Below, one piece after another: positions 1 to 9,215 of a stretch of DNA of 64,000 nucleotides. Under the pieces are notes generated by a model that saw only the letters and a list, made by a program, of their open reading frames with translations, did no database searches and was not told the DNA's origin. How positions within the stretch are numbered: the stretch's first letter is position 1; the number at the start of each line of letters is the position of its first letter. The stretch comes from Microlunatus soli (GTDB lineage Bacteria; Actinomycetota; Actinomycetes; Propionibacteriales; Propionibacteriaceae), in contig NZ_LT629772.1 in NCBI RefSeq assembly GCF_900105385.1, positions 2,046,001 to 2,110,000 on the forward strand, written 5' to 3'. Position numbers and translations under genes: made by a program.

Positions 1-1
1 C

Positions 2-406
2 GTCACCGCGATCTCCCGCGACGTCTTCGCCCAGACCCCTGCCGAGCACATGGAAGCCGCACTGGCGCTCGGCGCGACCCGTTGGGAGAAGATCCGGATG
101 ACGGTGCTGCCGTACGGCCGCTCCGGCGTGGTCAGCGCCTCGATGCTCGGCCTGGGCCGGGCGCTGGGCGAGACGATCGCCGTGATGATCATCCTGTCCG
201 TACCCGCCAAGGGTGAGTCGTTCAACCCGTCGCTGTTGGCCGGTGGCGAGACATTTGCCAGCAAGATCGCCAACGCGGCCGCCGAGTTCGACTCGCCGGA
301 GAAGACCGGTGCCTTCATCGCCGCCGGCATGGTGCTGTTCGTGGTCACCTTTGCGGTGAACGCGGTCGCCCGGCTGATCTCGAGCCAAGGGACGGTGAAG
401 GCGTGA
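2..406 (+). CDS. pstC: Phosphate ABC transporter permease PstC (3' part)
   Basis: C-terminal 134 codons of an inner-membrane permease of the high-affinity phosphate importer PstSCAB; the start lies before the window. The cytoplasmic EAA loop that docks on the ATPase is visible in the first 40 codons ([14 protein letters not shown]), followed by two hydrophobic stretches. The stop overlaps the GTG of pstA by four bases (GTGA), so the two permeases are translationally coupled. Identity follows from the loop sequence together with the pstA and pstB that come next. Confidence 0.93.
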   Translation, partial: VTAISRDVFAQTPAEHMEAALALGATRWEKIRMTVLPYGRSGVVSASMLGLGRALGETIAVMIILSVPAKGESFNPSLLAGGETFASKIANAAAEFDSPEKTGAFIAAGMVLFVVTFAVNAVARLISSQGTVKA

Positions 407-1320
407 GCACCGCAACCGACAGCCAACCGCCGGTCTCCGACCGGCTCGACCTGTCCCGTCCGCGCGGCTCCCGGACCGCTCGCAACCTGTTCGCCACCGT
501 CCTGGTCACGCTTGCGACGCTGCTCGCGATCGCTCCGCTGGTCTGGATCCTGGCGTCGGTGATCATGCGTGGGATCGGCGTGGTCATCAAGCCCGGCTGG
601 TGGAATCTGAGTCAGCGCAACATCACCGCGCTGATGGACGGCGGTGGCGCGTACGCAGCGATCGTCGGCACCGTGGAGATCGCGCTGATCTGTGCGGTGA
701 TCGCGGTGCCGATCGGCGTGCTCGGCGCGATCTACCTGGTCGAATACGCTCGCGGCACCCGGTTCGCGCGGGTGATCAGCTTTGCCGTCGACATCCTGAC
801 CGGCATCCCGTCGATCGTCGCCGCGCTGTTCATCTACGCCTTCGTGATCACCATCCTGGGCTTCGGCCGGTCGGCGATCGCCGCGTCGTTCGCGCTGGTG
901 CTGCTGATGCTGCCGACCGTGCTGCGGTCGACCGAGGAGATGCTCAAGCTGGTGCCGGACGCACTGCGGGAGGCGTCGTACGCGCTCGGAGTGCCGAAGT
1001 GGAAGACGATCGTCAAGGTCGTCGTCCCGACCTCGCTGTCCGGCATGGTCACCGGCGTACTGCTCGGGCTGGCGAGGGTGATGGGCGAGACCGCACCGTT
1101 GCTGATCCTGGTCTCCTACGGTCAGGGCATCAACTTCAACCCCGACTCCTCGGTGATGGCGTCGCTACCGACCATGATCAACACCATGCGTGATCAGCCG
1201 CCGGGACTGCCGGCCTTCGATCGTGCCTGGGGTGCGGCGTTGACCCTGATCCTGATCGTGATGTCGCTCAACCTGATCGGCCGCGGCATCAGCCGCTTCA
1301 GCAAACTCAAAGAGAAGTAG
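403..1320 (+). CDS. pstA: Phosphate ABC transporter permease PstA
   Basis: Second membrane subunit of the phosphate importer, 305 residues with a GTG start overlapping the pstC stop. About six hydrophobic segments are visible, the first near residues 33-55. The EAA loop ([14 protein letters not shown]) is near residues 189-202. Length is normal for PstA. It forms the channel with PstC and contacts PstB through the loop. Pho-type regulation is expected for the family; no PHO box can be judged because the operon start is outside the window. Confidence 0.95.
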   Translation: MSTATDSQPPVSDRLDLSRPRGSRTARNLFATVLVTLATLLAIAPLVWILASVIMRGIGVVIKPGWWNLSQRNITALMDGGGAYAAIVGTVEIALICAVIAVPIGVLGAIYLVEYARGTRFARVISFAVDILTGIPSIVAALFIYAFVITILGFGRSAIAASFALVLLMLPTVLRSTEEMLKLVPDALREASYALGVPKWKTIVKVVVPTSLSGMVTGVLLGLARVMGETAPLLILVSYGQGINFNPDSSVMASLPTMINTMRDQPPGLPAFDRAWGAALTLILIVMSLNLIGRGISRFSKLKEK

Positions 1321-1489
1321 GACACCGTGCCCTGCCAGGTTGATCCGGCGCGATATGCGACGACTGAAGCGGCGTCTGCTGCGAAGTCGAAAGGATTACC
1401 TGCCCCGGCATGCGCACCTCCTCCGCCTTGCAGCTCACCACTTCAGCCGCCGACTATTCGCACCAGCTCAACCTGACAGGACACACCCC

Positions 1490-2266
1490 ATGGCAAAACG
1501 CATCGATGTCACCGATGTCGACATCTTCTACGGCAACTTCCACGCCGTACAAGACGTATCGCTGACCGTCCAGCCGCGGACCGTGACCGCCTTCATCGGC
1601 CCGTCGGGTTGTGGCAAGTCCACCTTCCTGCGCACCTTGAACCGGATGCACGAGGTGATCCCGGGTGCGTACGTGAAGGGCAAGGTCGCCCTCGACGGCA
1701 CCGACCTCTACGGACCGGGCGTCGACCCGGTCGCGGTCCGTCGGGTCGTCGGGATGGTCTTCCAGCGGCCCAATCCGTTCCCGGCGATGTCGATCTTCGA
1801 CAACGTCGCGGCCGGGTTGAAGCTGAACGGCGAACGCAACCGCGGACGATTGGCCGAGGCGGTCGAGAAGTCGCTGCGGGCGGCCAATCTGTGGAACGAG
1901 GTCAAGGACCGGCTCGGCAAGGCCGGCAGCGGACTGTCCGGCGGTCAGCAACAGCGGCTCTGCATCGCCCGCGCGATCGCGGTCGAGCCGCAGGTGCTGC
2001 TGATGGACGAGCCGTGCTCGGCGTTGGATCCGATCTCCACTCTGGCCATCGAGGACCTGATCGGCCAGCTCAAGGAGCACTACACGGTGGTGATCGTCAC
2101 CCACAACATGCAGCAGGCCGCCCGGGTCAGTGACCGCACCGCCTTCTTCAATCTGGCTGCCCAGGGCAAGCCGGGCCGATTGGTCGAGATCGGTTCGACC
2201 GAGAAGATCTTCTCCAATCCCGAGGAAAAGGCGACCGAGGACTACATCACCGGCCGCTTCGGCTGA
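1490..2266 (+). CDS. pstB: Phosphate ABC transporter ATP-binding protein PstB
   Basis: ATPase of the phosphate importer, 258 residues from the ATG at 1490. The frame stays open back to 1340, but that part has no family similarity and a normal PstB begins here ([15 protein letters not shown]). Walker [10 protein letters not shown] is at residues 37-45, the signature SGGQQQR follows mid-protein, and Walker B is LLMDEP with a CSALDP D-loop. A 169-base gap to pstA is unusually long for this operon and shows no recognisable gene. The 3' end overlaps the convergent EamA gene by 20 bases. Confidence 0.95.
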   Translation: MAKRIDVTDVDIFYGNFHAVQDVSLTVQPRTVTAFIGPSGCGKSTFLRTLNRMHEVIPGAYVKGKVALDGTDLYGPGVDPVAVRRVVGMVFQRPNPFPAMSIFDNVAAGLKLNGERNRGRLAEAVEKSLRAANLWNEVKDRLGKAGSGLSGGQQQRLCIARAIAVEPQVLLMDEPCSALDPISTLAIEDLIGQLKEHYTVVIVTHNMQQAARVSDRTAFFNLAAQGKPGRLVEIGSTEKIFSNPEEKATEDYITGRFG

Positions 2267-3251
2267 TCCTCCCCCGAAGGTTCCGGAGATCTCCGGTGCT
2301 GAGAAGGACACCGGCGGCAGTGATGAACAGGCCCAGGATGCCGAGCGGGGCGATCCGGTCGCCGAACATCAACCAGGTCCACAGCATCGTCACCGGAGGG
2401 CTGAGGTAGAGCCAGCTGCTGGCCGCGGTCGCGCCCTGGCTGCGGAGCACCAGCAGATAGGCGCCGTAGCCGCCGAGCCCGGACAGGATCGCGACCCAGC
2501 CGGCCGCGACCGCGAATCCGGGGGTGACCGGCGGCGCGAGTTGACCGGTCAGGGTGGCGATCACCAGCATCCCGACGGCTGCCGTGCCGGTCTGCACGGT
2601 CAGCGACATCAGGAACGATGACGCCCGCCAGCGCCGACCGAGCAGCGTGCCAGACCCGAGGCTGAGCACACCGGCCACCGGCAGCAGGTAGGCCCACCAC
2701 GGCGCCTGTCCGAGCCGGATGTCGCCGGACACCACGACCAGCACGCCGGCGAAGCCGACCAGCAGCCCGATCCGCTGTAGGGCGTTACCGCGCTCCCCCA
2801 GCAGCGGGCCGGCCAGCACCGCGACGAACAGTGGCTGGATCGCGGCGATCAACGACACCGTGCCGGCGTGCACGCCGTACTGGACACCGAGGTAGACCGG
2901 CACCAGGTAGCCGAGCTGACAGACCAGACCGAGGACGATCTGCCGTACCACCTCGGCCCGGGTGAAGCACGGTCGGACGATCAGGCAGCCGACCAGCAGG
3001 ATCGCCGAGGTGATCAGGTAGCGCCAGGCCAGCAGCGTGATCGCCGATGCCTGCCGAGCGCCCAGTTGTGCCCCGACGAAGCCGGAGCTCCACAGCACGA
3101 CCAGGGCCAGGCCGGCGAGGACCCTGACCGCTCCCCCCGACCTTCCCGCACCGGCTGCGTACCTTCGCACCGTGTGCACGGGGTGCGAAGGTACGGAACT
3201 GGTGCGGGGAGGCCGGGTGGTCGGGTCGGGGCTGGGGGACGTTGTGGTCAC
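2247..3251 (-). CDS. EamA/DMT-family membrane transporter
   Basis: Drug/metabolite transporter superfamily protein, up to 334 residues, with ten predicted membrane helices in two EamA repeats. The first clear helix begins [14 protein letters not shown] around residue 45. The family exports amino acids, metabolites or drugs; the substrate cannot be told. The N-terminal 40 residues are polar, and residues about 16-35 are encoded by the palindromic element at 3145-3208, so translation may start at a GTG inside the element (near 3176 or 3167). It is divergent from a TetR gene with an operator between them, so TetR control is likely. Confidence 0.85.
   Translation of the reverse strand: MTTTSPSPDPTTRPPRTSSVPSHPVHTVRRYAAGAGRSGGAVRVLAGLALVVLWSSGFVGAQLGARQASAITLLAWRYLITSAILLVGCLIVRPCFTRAEVVRQIVLGLVCQLGYLVPVYLGVQYGVHAGTVSLIAAIQPLFVAVLAGPLLGERGNALQRIGLLVGFAGVLVVVSGDIRLGQAPWWAYLLPVAGVLSLGSGTLLGRRWRASSFLMSLTVQTGTAAVGMLVIATLTGQLAPPVTPGFAVAAGWVAILSGLGGYGAYLLVLRSQGATAASSWLYLSPPVTMLWTWLMFGDRIAPLGILGLFITAAGVLLSTGDLRNLRGRISRSGR
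3145..3208. repeat. Palindromic element, type A copy 1
   Basis: A 64-base near-perfect palindrome centred on GTGCAC (3174-3179), with about 5 mismatches per 35-base arm. Each arm carries GCACC twice, 19 bases apart. It shares its inner core TACCTTCGCACC with copy 2 at 7864-7923. It lies over the 5' end of the EamA reading frame. Confidence 0.85.
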
Positions 3252-3266
3252 GTCGTTGATGTAACC

Positions 3267-3280
3267 ATACCGGTCGGTAT
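3267..3280. promoter_or_regulatory. TetR-type operator
   Basis: ATACCGGTCGGTAT is a 14-base near-perfect palindrome located 9 bases before the TetR start and 15 bases before the divergent EamA start. The ATACCG/CGGTAT form is typical of TetR-family operators (family knowledge). That it represses both genes is inference. Confidence 0.6.
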
Positions 3281-3289
3281 ACTTTCAGT

Positions 3290-3913
3290 ATGGTTTCGGC
3301 ACGAGTTCGCAGCACCCCACAGTCTCGATTGGTCCCCGGACAGATCGACCTGGACCGGTTGCCCAAGGCGGGTCGGCGGATCCTGGCCGCGTCGGCCGAG
3401 CTGTTCTACCAGCGTGGCATCGGCGCCGTCGGCGTCGAGGAGATCGCGCTGACCGCCGAGACCACCAAGAAGACGATCTACGACCGGTTCGGATCCAAGG
3501 AGGGGCTGGTCACCGCCTACCTGCAGCAGCGCTGCCGGATCTGGCGGGAGTACGTCGCGGACTGGCTGCAGCGGGCCGACTCGACCGGCACCGACCGGGT
3601 GCTCGAACCGTTGCGGGCGCTGCTGTCCTGGATGGCCAAGAACGACCGCGGCTGCGGATTCGTCAACGCCTACGCCGAGCTGGCCGGCACCGGACATGCC
3701 GGGCTGCCGGTGATCGTGGAGGAGAAGCGAGCGATCCGCGAGTTGTATGCGCAGCTGCTCACCGAGGCCGGACTGGACCGGGTCGAGGAACGGGCGACCC
3801 AGCTCGGGATCGTGCACGAAGGACTGATCCAACAACTGGCCGCCGGACAGCATCCGGCCGCCGAACAGCAGGCGTTCGCGCTGGCCGCGCTCGTCGTCGC
3901 CGCCCCGTACTGA
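3290..3913 (+). CDS. TetR/AcrR family transcriptional regulator
   Basis: One-component repressor of 207 residues. The N-terminal HTH domain is visible at about residues 27-70 (GRRILAASAELFYQRGIGAVGV, then TTKKTIYDRFGSKEGL), and the C-terminal ligand domain is variable as usual. The ATG lies directly after the operator-like palindrome with almost no leader, and the gene is divergent from the EamA transporter, which is its likely target. The effector is unknown. Confidence 0.9.
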   Translation: MVSARVRSTPQSRLVPGQIDLDRLPKAGRRILAASAELFYQRGIGAVGVEEIALTAETTKKTIYDRFGSKEGLVTAYLQQRCRIWREYVADWLQRADSTGTDRVLEPLRALLSWMAKNDRGCGFVNAYAELAGTGHAGLPVIVEEKRAIRELYAQLLTEAGLDRVEERATQLGIVHEGLIQQLAAGQHPAAEQQAFALAALVVAAPY

Positions 3914-4025
3914 TCACGGTCCTGTCCGTCGACGCCGTCGGGAACCGGCAGGCAACCGAAGCGTTCGGGCCCGCTCGGTGAGGGCGAGCTGTGTGCCCGC
4001 CCCGGCGACCACCTAAACTCGCCTC

Positions 4026-5045
4026 GTGGCGAACGCAGGATGGTATCCGGATCCGGGCGGTCAGCAAGGCATGTACCGCTACTGGGACGGGCATGCCTGG
4101 TCGGCGGCAACCTCGTCGACCCCGTCCGCCCCGCCGCCCAATCAGGGCATCGGGACCGGCCAGCCCGGCAGTTCGGGGCAGGGTGCCGGGCAGCAGCCCT
4201 TCGGTAGCGGACAACCGGGTCAGGGCCAGCAGCCGTACGGGCAACAGCAGTACGGCCAACAGCCGTACGGGCAGCAGTCGTACGGGGGCCAGCAGCCGTA
4301 CGGGGGCCAGCAGTCGGCGTACGCGAACTATCAGCAGCAGGCCGGCAAGAAGAAGAGCGGGGTCGGCTGGTGGATCGGTGGCGGCGTCGTCGTGGTGGCG
4401 CTGATCGTCGTCGTGGTGTTGCTGATCCGCAACCTGGGTGGCGGTTCGGGGCTCGACCCCACCGACCCGAGTGGCGGCGGCTCCGAAGATGCCTGCCCGA
4501 CGACCACGCCGACCGCGGCACCGAACACGACCTCTCCCGACGGTCGGGTGCACGGCGGCCCGGTCTCCTATCCGCAGTTGCCGGCTCCGTGGAAGGCGCC
4601 CTACACCGACGACCGGGTGCCGTTCGGTAGCGACGTGCTGCAGCAGTCGATCACCATCGAGAGCAATTACGACGGCGGCGGTTCCAGCTGGGTGGCGTCG
4701 ATCCTGGTCGCCCAACTGCTCGCCGGTGACGGCTTCTTCACCCCGCAGCAGGGGTCGGAGATCGTGGCCAAATGCGTGGTCGGCGCGTTCTACGGCGACA
4801 ACCCGGTGCAGCGGCACGACGAGAAGAGCAAGGCGATGAAGGTCGACGGCCACGACGCCTGGTACCTCAAGACCCATCTCACCTTCGACATCGACGGTCT
4901 GAAGACCAAGGGCGAGACCGCGATCATCGTGATCGTCGCCGCCGGCCAGACCTCCGGGCTGTTCTACGCCTCGATCCCGGACACCGCCAAGCAGTACATG
5001 CCCGACGCCGAAAAGAGTCTGGCCGAGCTCACCGTCGACAAGTAG
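4026..5045 (+). CDS. DUF2510 domain membrane protein with Q/Y/G repeats
   Basis: Unknown function; 339 residues, GTG start. The N-terminus is a DUF2510 motif (GWYPDPGG...YRYWDGHAW, residues 5-26) common in actinobacterial envelope proteins. Residues about 60-100 form a disordered QQPYGQQ/QSYGGQQ repeat. One membrane helix follows a KKK stretch at about 118-140 (VVVVALIVVVVLLI), and the C-terminal domain of about 190 residues is probably extracytoplasmic. The tandem QQPYG codons are a likely site of length variation. It stands alone, with no operon partner. Confidence 0.85.
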   Translation: MANAGWYPDPGGQQGMYRYWDGHAWSAATSSTPSAPPPNQGIGTGQPGSSGQGAGQQPFGSGQPGQGQQPYGQQQYGQQPYGQQSYGGQQPYGGQQSAYANYQQQAGKKKSGVGWWIGGGVVVVALIVVVVLLIRNLGGGSGLDPTDPSGGGSEDACPTTTPTAAPNTTSPDGRVHGGPVSYPQLPAPWKAPYTDDRVPFGSDVLQQSITIESNYDGGGSSWVASILVAQLLAGDGFFTPQQGSEIVAKCVVGAFYGDNPVQRHDEKSKAMKVDGHDAWYLKTHLTFDIDGLKTKGETAIIVIVAAGQTSGLFYASIPDTAKQYMPDAEKSLAELTVDK

Positions 5046-5058
5046 TCGGACCGCCGAT

Positions 5059-5112
5059 CATGATCGACAGTCGGCTCATGATCGGCAGTCGGCTCATGAT
5101 CGGCAGTCGGCC
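5059..5112. repeat. 18-bp tandem repeat spanning a stop codon (3 copies)
   Basis: Three consecutive 18-base units (5059-5076, 5077-5094, 5095-5112) of the form CATGATCGGCAGTCGGCT with one or two changes. On the minus strand the last unit encodes the terminal codons of the NagZ-like gene, and its TGA begins the next unit. Confidence 0.9.
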
Positions 5113-6380
5113 AGCCCGTACGTGGCCTTCATCGCCAGCACCCGGGCGGTCGACTGCTTGACCTTATCCCGCAGCTCTTGATCATCGGCGGCTGCGCTGC
5201 GCAACTTGCGGATCATCGGCTCGGCCTGGCCCGGATCACCGACGATCGCCAGGTCTCCCCCGGCCTCGACGAACTTCAGCGCGCGTTGACTGCTCGGCAC
5301 ACTGCCCAGCGCCTTGCCCTGCAGGTCGTCGGAGATGATCACCCGGTCGAAGCCGAGATCGCCACGCACCATGTCGGTGACGATGGTCGAGGAGAACGGC
5401 GCCGGGTGGTCCGGATCGATCTGGGTGTAGGTCGCCGAGGACACCATCACCATGTCGACACCGGCCTTGATCGCTGCCCGATACGGCTTGATCGCCTTGT
5501 CGTCCCGAGTGGTCTCGGTGTCCTGCACGTCGGTCTGGAAGTCGGTATTGCCGCGGACCCGGCCGAGGTTGGGGAAATGCTTCACGCTGGTGCCGATCTT
5601 CGCCTTCTGCATCCCAGCGATGAACGCGAGATCGTGCTGCTGCACCTTCTTGGGGTTGGGGCCGTAGCCTCGATCCAGCTGCCCGATCGGCTCGTTGGCG
5701 CCCTCCATCGAGCTCGGCACCACGTCGGCCACCGGAGCAAGATCAACATCGATCCCCGCGTCCGCCAGCTGCTTACCCCAGGTGTGTGCCTCGGTGGTCA
5801 GCTCGTCGGGGCTCATCTCGGCCTGCTCGACGGCGCTGGGGATGGTGTCGAAGCCGGGACCGGCCAGCCGCTGCACCTGGCCGCCCTCCTGATCGGCGGC
5901 CAGGATCAGCTTGACGCCGTGACTGTCGCCGACCCGGTCGCGGATCGTGTCGGTGGCGTTGCGGATCGCGTTCTGCCCCGCCGTCGAGTTGCCGAGCAAC
6001 AGCACCGATCCGACCTTCAGATCGGCCAGTTGCTGTGCCTGCGCATCGGGCATCCCGGAGGAGTCGGTGCCGATCATGAACAGCTGGCCGACCTGCTCGT
6101 TCAACGAGAGTTCACCGGCCAGCTTCGTGCAGGTCTGCTTGCCGCCCGCCGGCGGTTCGGCTGCCGACGACGAGGACTCCGACGGAGCCGACCCGTCCGG
6201 GCTAGCTGGCTCCGAGGACGATCCGGCGGTGCCGGACGCCCCGCCGGACGGTGCGGCAGCACTGGAACCGGGAGCCTGCGGTGCCGCGCCGGGGCCGTCG
6301 GTCCCGGTGCAACCGGCGACCAATCCGAGCGAGACGACCGCGATCACGGACAGGGCTGGGGCGAGCCTTCGGTTCCTCAC
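5094..6380 (-). CDS. nagZ: Glycoside hydrolase family 3 lipoprotein, NagZ-like
   Basis: GH3 N-domain hydrolase of 428 residues, probably a beta-N-acetylhexosaminidase acting on cell-wall fragments. An N-terminal lipobox (LGLVAGC, Cys about 24) and a Ser/Pro/Gly-rich linker to about residue 80 predict a lipoprotein outside the membrane. The nucleophile region IISDDL is near residue 347. The substrate loop is KHFPNLGRVRGNTD (about 266-279) rather than the usual NagZ KHFPGHG...DSH, so the acid/base His motif is altered. The function is therefore GH3-like with uncertain specificity. It is a single gene, followed by stop-codon repeats. Confidence 0.82.
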   Translation of the reverse strand: MRNRRLAPALSVIAVVSLGLVAGCTGTDGPGAAPQAPGSSAAAPSGGASGTAGSSSEPASPDGSAPSESSSSAAEPPAGGKQTCTKLAGELSLNEQVGQLFMIGTDSSGMPDAQAQQLADLKVGSVLLLGNSTAGQNAIRNATDTIRDRVGDSHGVKLILAADQEGGQVQRLAGPGFDTIPSAVEQAEMSPDELTTEAHTWGKQLADAGIDVDLAPVADVVPSSMEGANEPIGQLDRGYGPNPKKVQQHDLAFIAGMQKAKIGTSVKHFPNLGRVRGNTDFQTDVQDTETTRDDKAIKPYRAAIKAGVDMVMVSSATYTQIDPDHPAPFSSTIVTDMVRGDLGFDRVIISDDLQGKALGSVPSSQRALKFVEAGGDLAIVGDPGQAEPMIRKLRSAAADDQELRDKVKQSTARVLAMKATYGLADCRS

Positions 6381-6406
6381 CGGTCAGACTCTGCCATGTC
6401 CGCCGC

Positions 6407-7783
6407 TCAGTCGGCGAACTTCAATGCCAGCAGGGCGTTTTCGACCAGTTCGGGCAATGCCGGATGGATCCAGTACTGACCACGAGCCATCTCCGGCGCC
6501 GTCAGGCCGAAGCTCATCGCCTGGATCAGCGGCTGGATCAGTGACGATGCCTGCGGCCCGATGATGTGCGCACCGATCAACCGGCGGGTCTGCCGGTCGG
6601 CGATCAGCTTGGCGAAGTGTCGGGTGTCCTCCAGCGCCCAGCCGTAGGCGACCGAGCCGTAGTCCTGGATCGCCGCGGTGTAGTCGACGCCCTGCTCGAT
6701 CGCTTCGGCCTCGGTCAGCCCGACCGAGGCGACCTGGGGGTCGGAGAAGACCGCATGCGGTACGAAGCGATGGTCGGCGGTGATCATGGCGTCCGGGTGC
6801 AGCAGGTTGTGCTGGACCACCCGGGCCTCGAGGTTGGCGACATGTTTGAGCTGGTAGGGCGAGCTGACGTCGCCGAGCGCGAACACACCCTCGGCGGCCG
6901 TCCGCTGGTAGTCGTCGACGACGACTCGACCTTGATCATCAAGGTCGACACCGGCCGCTGCGACGTCCAGCAGGTCGCCGTTGGGCTGCCGCCCGGTCGC
7001 CACCAGCAACAGGTCGGCCTCAAGATCATCACCTCCGTCGGTCTGCAGCTGCACTCCGCCGGCGGTGCGGCGTACTCCGGTGATCGTGGTGTCCTTGCGG
7101 ATCGTGACCTTCTCGGCCATCAGCTCGGTGAAGCGGGCGGAGACGTCCTCGTCCTCACCACGGAGCATCCGGTCCGATCGCAGCAGCACGGTGACATCGA
7201 CACCGAAGGCGGCGAAGACGTGGGCGAACTCGGCGGAGATGAAGCCACCACCGATGATGATCATGGACGCCGGCAGCTTGTCGATCCGCATCACGGTGTC
7301 GGAGGTGTGCACCGTGACGTCGGAGATGCCGGGGATGTCGGGAATGATCGCGCGACTGCCGGCGGCGATCACGAAGCGGTCGGCGGTGATCGTCTCGTCG
7401 CCGACCTGCAGCCGGCGCTCACCGACGAACCGGGCATGCTCCCGGTAGAGGGTGACGTTGTCCGCGCCGGCCCGATATTCCTCACCGCCTGCTGAGATCG
7501 GGTCGATCCGGCCGAAGATGCGGTCCCTGATCGCCGGCCAGTCGGCGCGGACGAACTCCAGGTCGACACCGAGCCGTGCCGCCTCCGCGGGGCTGCCGGC
7601 CAGGTCCGCCGGCAGCACGAACATCTTGGTCGGGATGCATCCGAGATTGAGACAGGTGCCACCGAAGACGTGGTCCGGTCCGACCCCTTGATCGACCAAT
7701 GCCACCTGCTGATCGGCGAACTGCTCGTCGACGATCGTGTTGCCCGAGCCGGAGCCGATGATGCACAGGTCGAAATGCCGCAT
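6407..7783 (-). CDS. mtr: Mycothione reductase
   Basis: FAD-dependent disulfide oxidoreductase of 458 residues that reduces mycothione to mycothiol with NADPH, keeping the actinobacterial thiol pool reduced. FAD-binding GSGSGN is at residues 10-15. The redox pair is C44/C49 in GGTCLNLGCIPTK. The NAD(P) motif GGGFISAEFAHVFAAFG is near residue 175, and the C-terminal interface HPALPEL carries the catalytic His. The IVDE/FGGTCLNLGCIPTKMF pattern distinguishes Mtr from lipoamide dehydrogenase. It ends 26 bases upstream of the nagZ-like gene start, on the same strand. Confidence 0.93.
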   Translation of the reverse strand: MRHFDLCIIGSGSGNTIVDEQFADQQVALVDQGVGPDHVFGGTCLNLGCIPTKMFVLPADLAGSPAEAARLGVDLEFVRADWPAIRDRIFGRIDPISAGGEEYRAGADNVTLYREHARFVGERRLQVGDETITADRFVIAAGSRAIIPDIPGISDVTVHTSDTVMRIDKLPASMIIIGGGFISAEFAHVFAAFGVDVTVLLRSDRMLRGEDEDVSARFTELMAEKVTIRKDTTITGVRRTAGGVQLQTDGGDDLEADLLLVATGRQPNGDLLDVAAAGVDLDDQGRVVVDDYQRTAAEGVFALGDVSSPYQLKHVANLEARVVQHNLLHPDAMITADHRFVPHAVFSDPQVASVGLTEAEAIEQGVDYTAAIQDYGSVAYGWALEDTRHFAKLIADRQTRRLIGAHIIGPQASSLIQPLIQAMSFGLTAPEMARGQYWIHPALPELVENALLALKFAD

Positions 7784-7863
7784 GCCGGAATCGTCGCACG
7801 GACCGTCCTCCGTGACTCCGGCACCCTCGCCGCCTCACCCCCACCCGCGCCGACTGGCCCATC

Positions 7864-7923
7864 CGCACCAGTTGCGTACCTTCGCACCAGGTGTACGTGG
7901 TGCGAAGGTACGCAACCGGTGCG
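7864..7923. repeat. Palindromic element, type A copy 2
   Basis: A 60-base palindrome in the gap before the mtr start. The arms share GTTGCGTACCTTCGCACC and carry GCACC twice, 19 bases apart; the centre loop (about 7890-7897) is imperfect. The core matches copy 1 at 3145-3208. Confidence 0.85.
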
Positions 7924-7953
7924 AACGGGTGTCCTGGCGGTGCCGCGGGTGGC

Positions 7954-8589
7954 TCAGCCGAACACCCGCTTCCAGGTCGTGGCGGTCCGCTGGTCGTAGT
8001 AGCGGGTGAAGCCGCACGCCCAGCCCCAGTACGTCGAGCCGTCGAGATCACCGCTGACCAGCAGCCGGGTGCCGACCCCGTACCCCGGTGGTGCGTCCTC
8101 CTGCTCCACCGGCGCCGGCATCCGCGCCGTGATCTCGGCACCGCTACCGCCGCGGTACCAGGTCCCGACCCGCAGCGTGACGCGGGCCTGATCACCGTGG
8201 ATCGACAGCTCGGACACCGTCGCGTCGGCCGCCCAGTCCCGCTCGCCCAGTGTGCGGCGGCTGTAGCCGAAAGCGCAGGAGGCCGCTGCTGCGGTGTCGA
8301 TCGGGCCGAGTCGCGGCGGCGGTGAGGTGGAGGTTGTCTGATCGGGCGAGCTTGCGTTCGGGGCCTCGGGGGCGGGGCCGGGCGCCAGCGGCCACACGAC
8401 GAGCGCAACCGCGGCGATCACTGCGGCAGCGACCCCCAGGCCGCGCCGGAACCGTACGGCCCGATGCCGAGCCCGGATGCGCTCCCGGAGTCCGGCGACC
8501 GTGTCGGTCGGTACCGGGCGGTCGGCGGTCAGTCTGCGATAGGCGTCAGTGAGGATGCGGTCGTCCAGGCCGGGCTGCTGATCGTTCAT
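7954..8589 (-). CDS. Single-pass membrane protein paired with an ECF sigma factor
   Basis: A 211-residue protein with a basic cytoplasmic N-terminus (ERIRARHRAVRFRRG), one membrane helix at about residues 50-68 and an extracytoplasmic C-terminal domain with two Cys. Its ATG overlaps the sigma-factor stop (ATGA at 8586-8589), so the pair is translationally coupled. Position and topology suggest an anti-sigma or sensor partner, but no zinc-binding anti-sigma motif (HxxxCxxC) is present, so that role is inference. The frame continues upstream to 8997 as an artefact over the sigma gene. Confidence 0.75.
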   Translation of the reverse strand: MNDQQPGLDDRILTDAYRRLTADRPVPTDTVAGLRERIRARHRAVRFRRGLGVAAAVIAAVALVVWPLAPGPAPEAPNASSPDQTTSTSPPPRLGPIDTAAAASCAFGYSRRTLGERDWAADATVSELSIHGDQARVTLRVGTWYRGGSGAEITARMPAPVEQEDAPPGYGVGTRLLVSGDLDGSTYWGWACGFTRYYDQRTATTWKRVFG

Positions 8590-9095
8590 CGTTCGGCCCG
8601 CCCGTCCATCGACCTGATCGCCGGCGAGGCGTCCTTGAGCCGGGCGAGACCACGCGACAGGTGACTCCGTACCGTCCCAGATCGACATCCCATCCGACGG
8701 GCGATCTCGGCGACATCGCAATCGTCGACGTAGCGCAGCGCGAGCGCCGTCCGCTGATGTGGTGTCAGGGTGCGCAGGGCGGCGATCAACCAATCGTCGA
8801 GCGGCTCGACCTCCGGCATCCGATAACTCTCCGGAGTCCCGCCGCGTCGGGCGAGCTGGGTGTCGCGGCGGATCCGCCGCAGCCGATCGATGTTCAGTCG
8901 GATCATCACGGTGCGGGCATAGGCTTCCGGATCGACGAGAGTCTCCCGCGACCAGCGTTCGCCGATCCTGGTCAGCGCCTCCTGCACCAGGTCCCACGCG
9001 TCGTGATCGGAGCCGGTCAGCGCCCGGCCGTAGCCCAGCAGCGCACCGGCGGACCGCTCGACGAACACATCGAAACCGTGATCCGGCAGCGACAC
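8586..9095 (-). CDS. RNA polymerase sigma factor, SigE/ECF family
   Basis: Alternative sigma factor, 169 residues from the GTG at 9095, which has a good Shine-Dalgarno GGGGAGG a few bases upstream; the frame is open to 9164 but that start has none. Region 2 is visible as the DLVQEALTRIGERW stretch and region 4 as the HTH AEIARRMGCRSGTVRSHL near the C-terminus. This matches the actinobacterial SigE-like (SigE70) group. It presumably controls its own operon and is coupled to the membrane protein downstream. Confidence 0.88.
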   Translation of the reverse strand: MSLPDHGFDVFVERSAGALLGYGRALTGSDHDAWDLVQEALTRIGERWSRETLVDPEAYARTVMIRLNIDRLRRIRRDTQLARRGGTPESYRMPEVEPLDDWLIAALRTLTPHQRTALALRYVDDCDVAEIARRMGCRSGTVRSHLSRGLARLKDASPAIRSMDGRAER

Positions 9096-9215
9096 CCGCC
9101 CACCTCCCCTCTGCACCACAGACGGCCGGGCGACCGAAAACGTTGAGATCGGCAGGAAGTTCACCGTCCCCGTTCGCTGTGTTCCGGTCGATCCAGGACG
9201 GTCAGGGATCCGGTG

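Noticed and set aside
7737..8009. Short ORFs reading through the palindromic element, with LRTFAP and GAKVRN peptides
   Set aside because: The shared peptides come from the DNA repeat itself; they lack ribosome-binding sites and family similarity.
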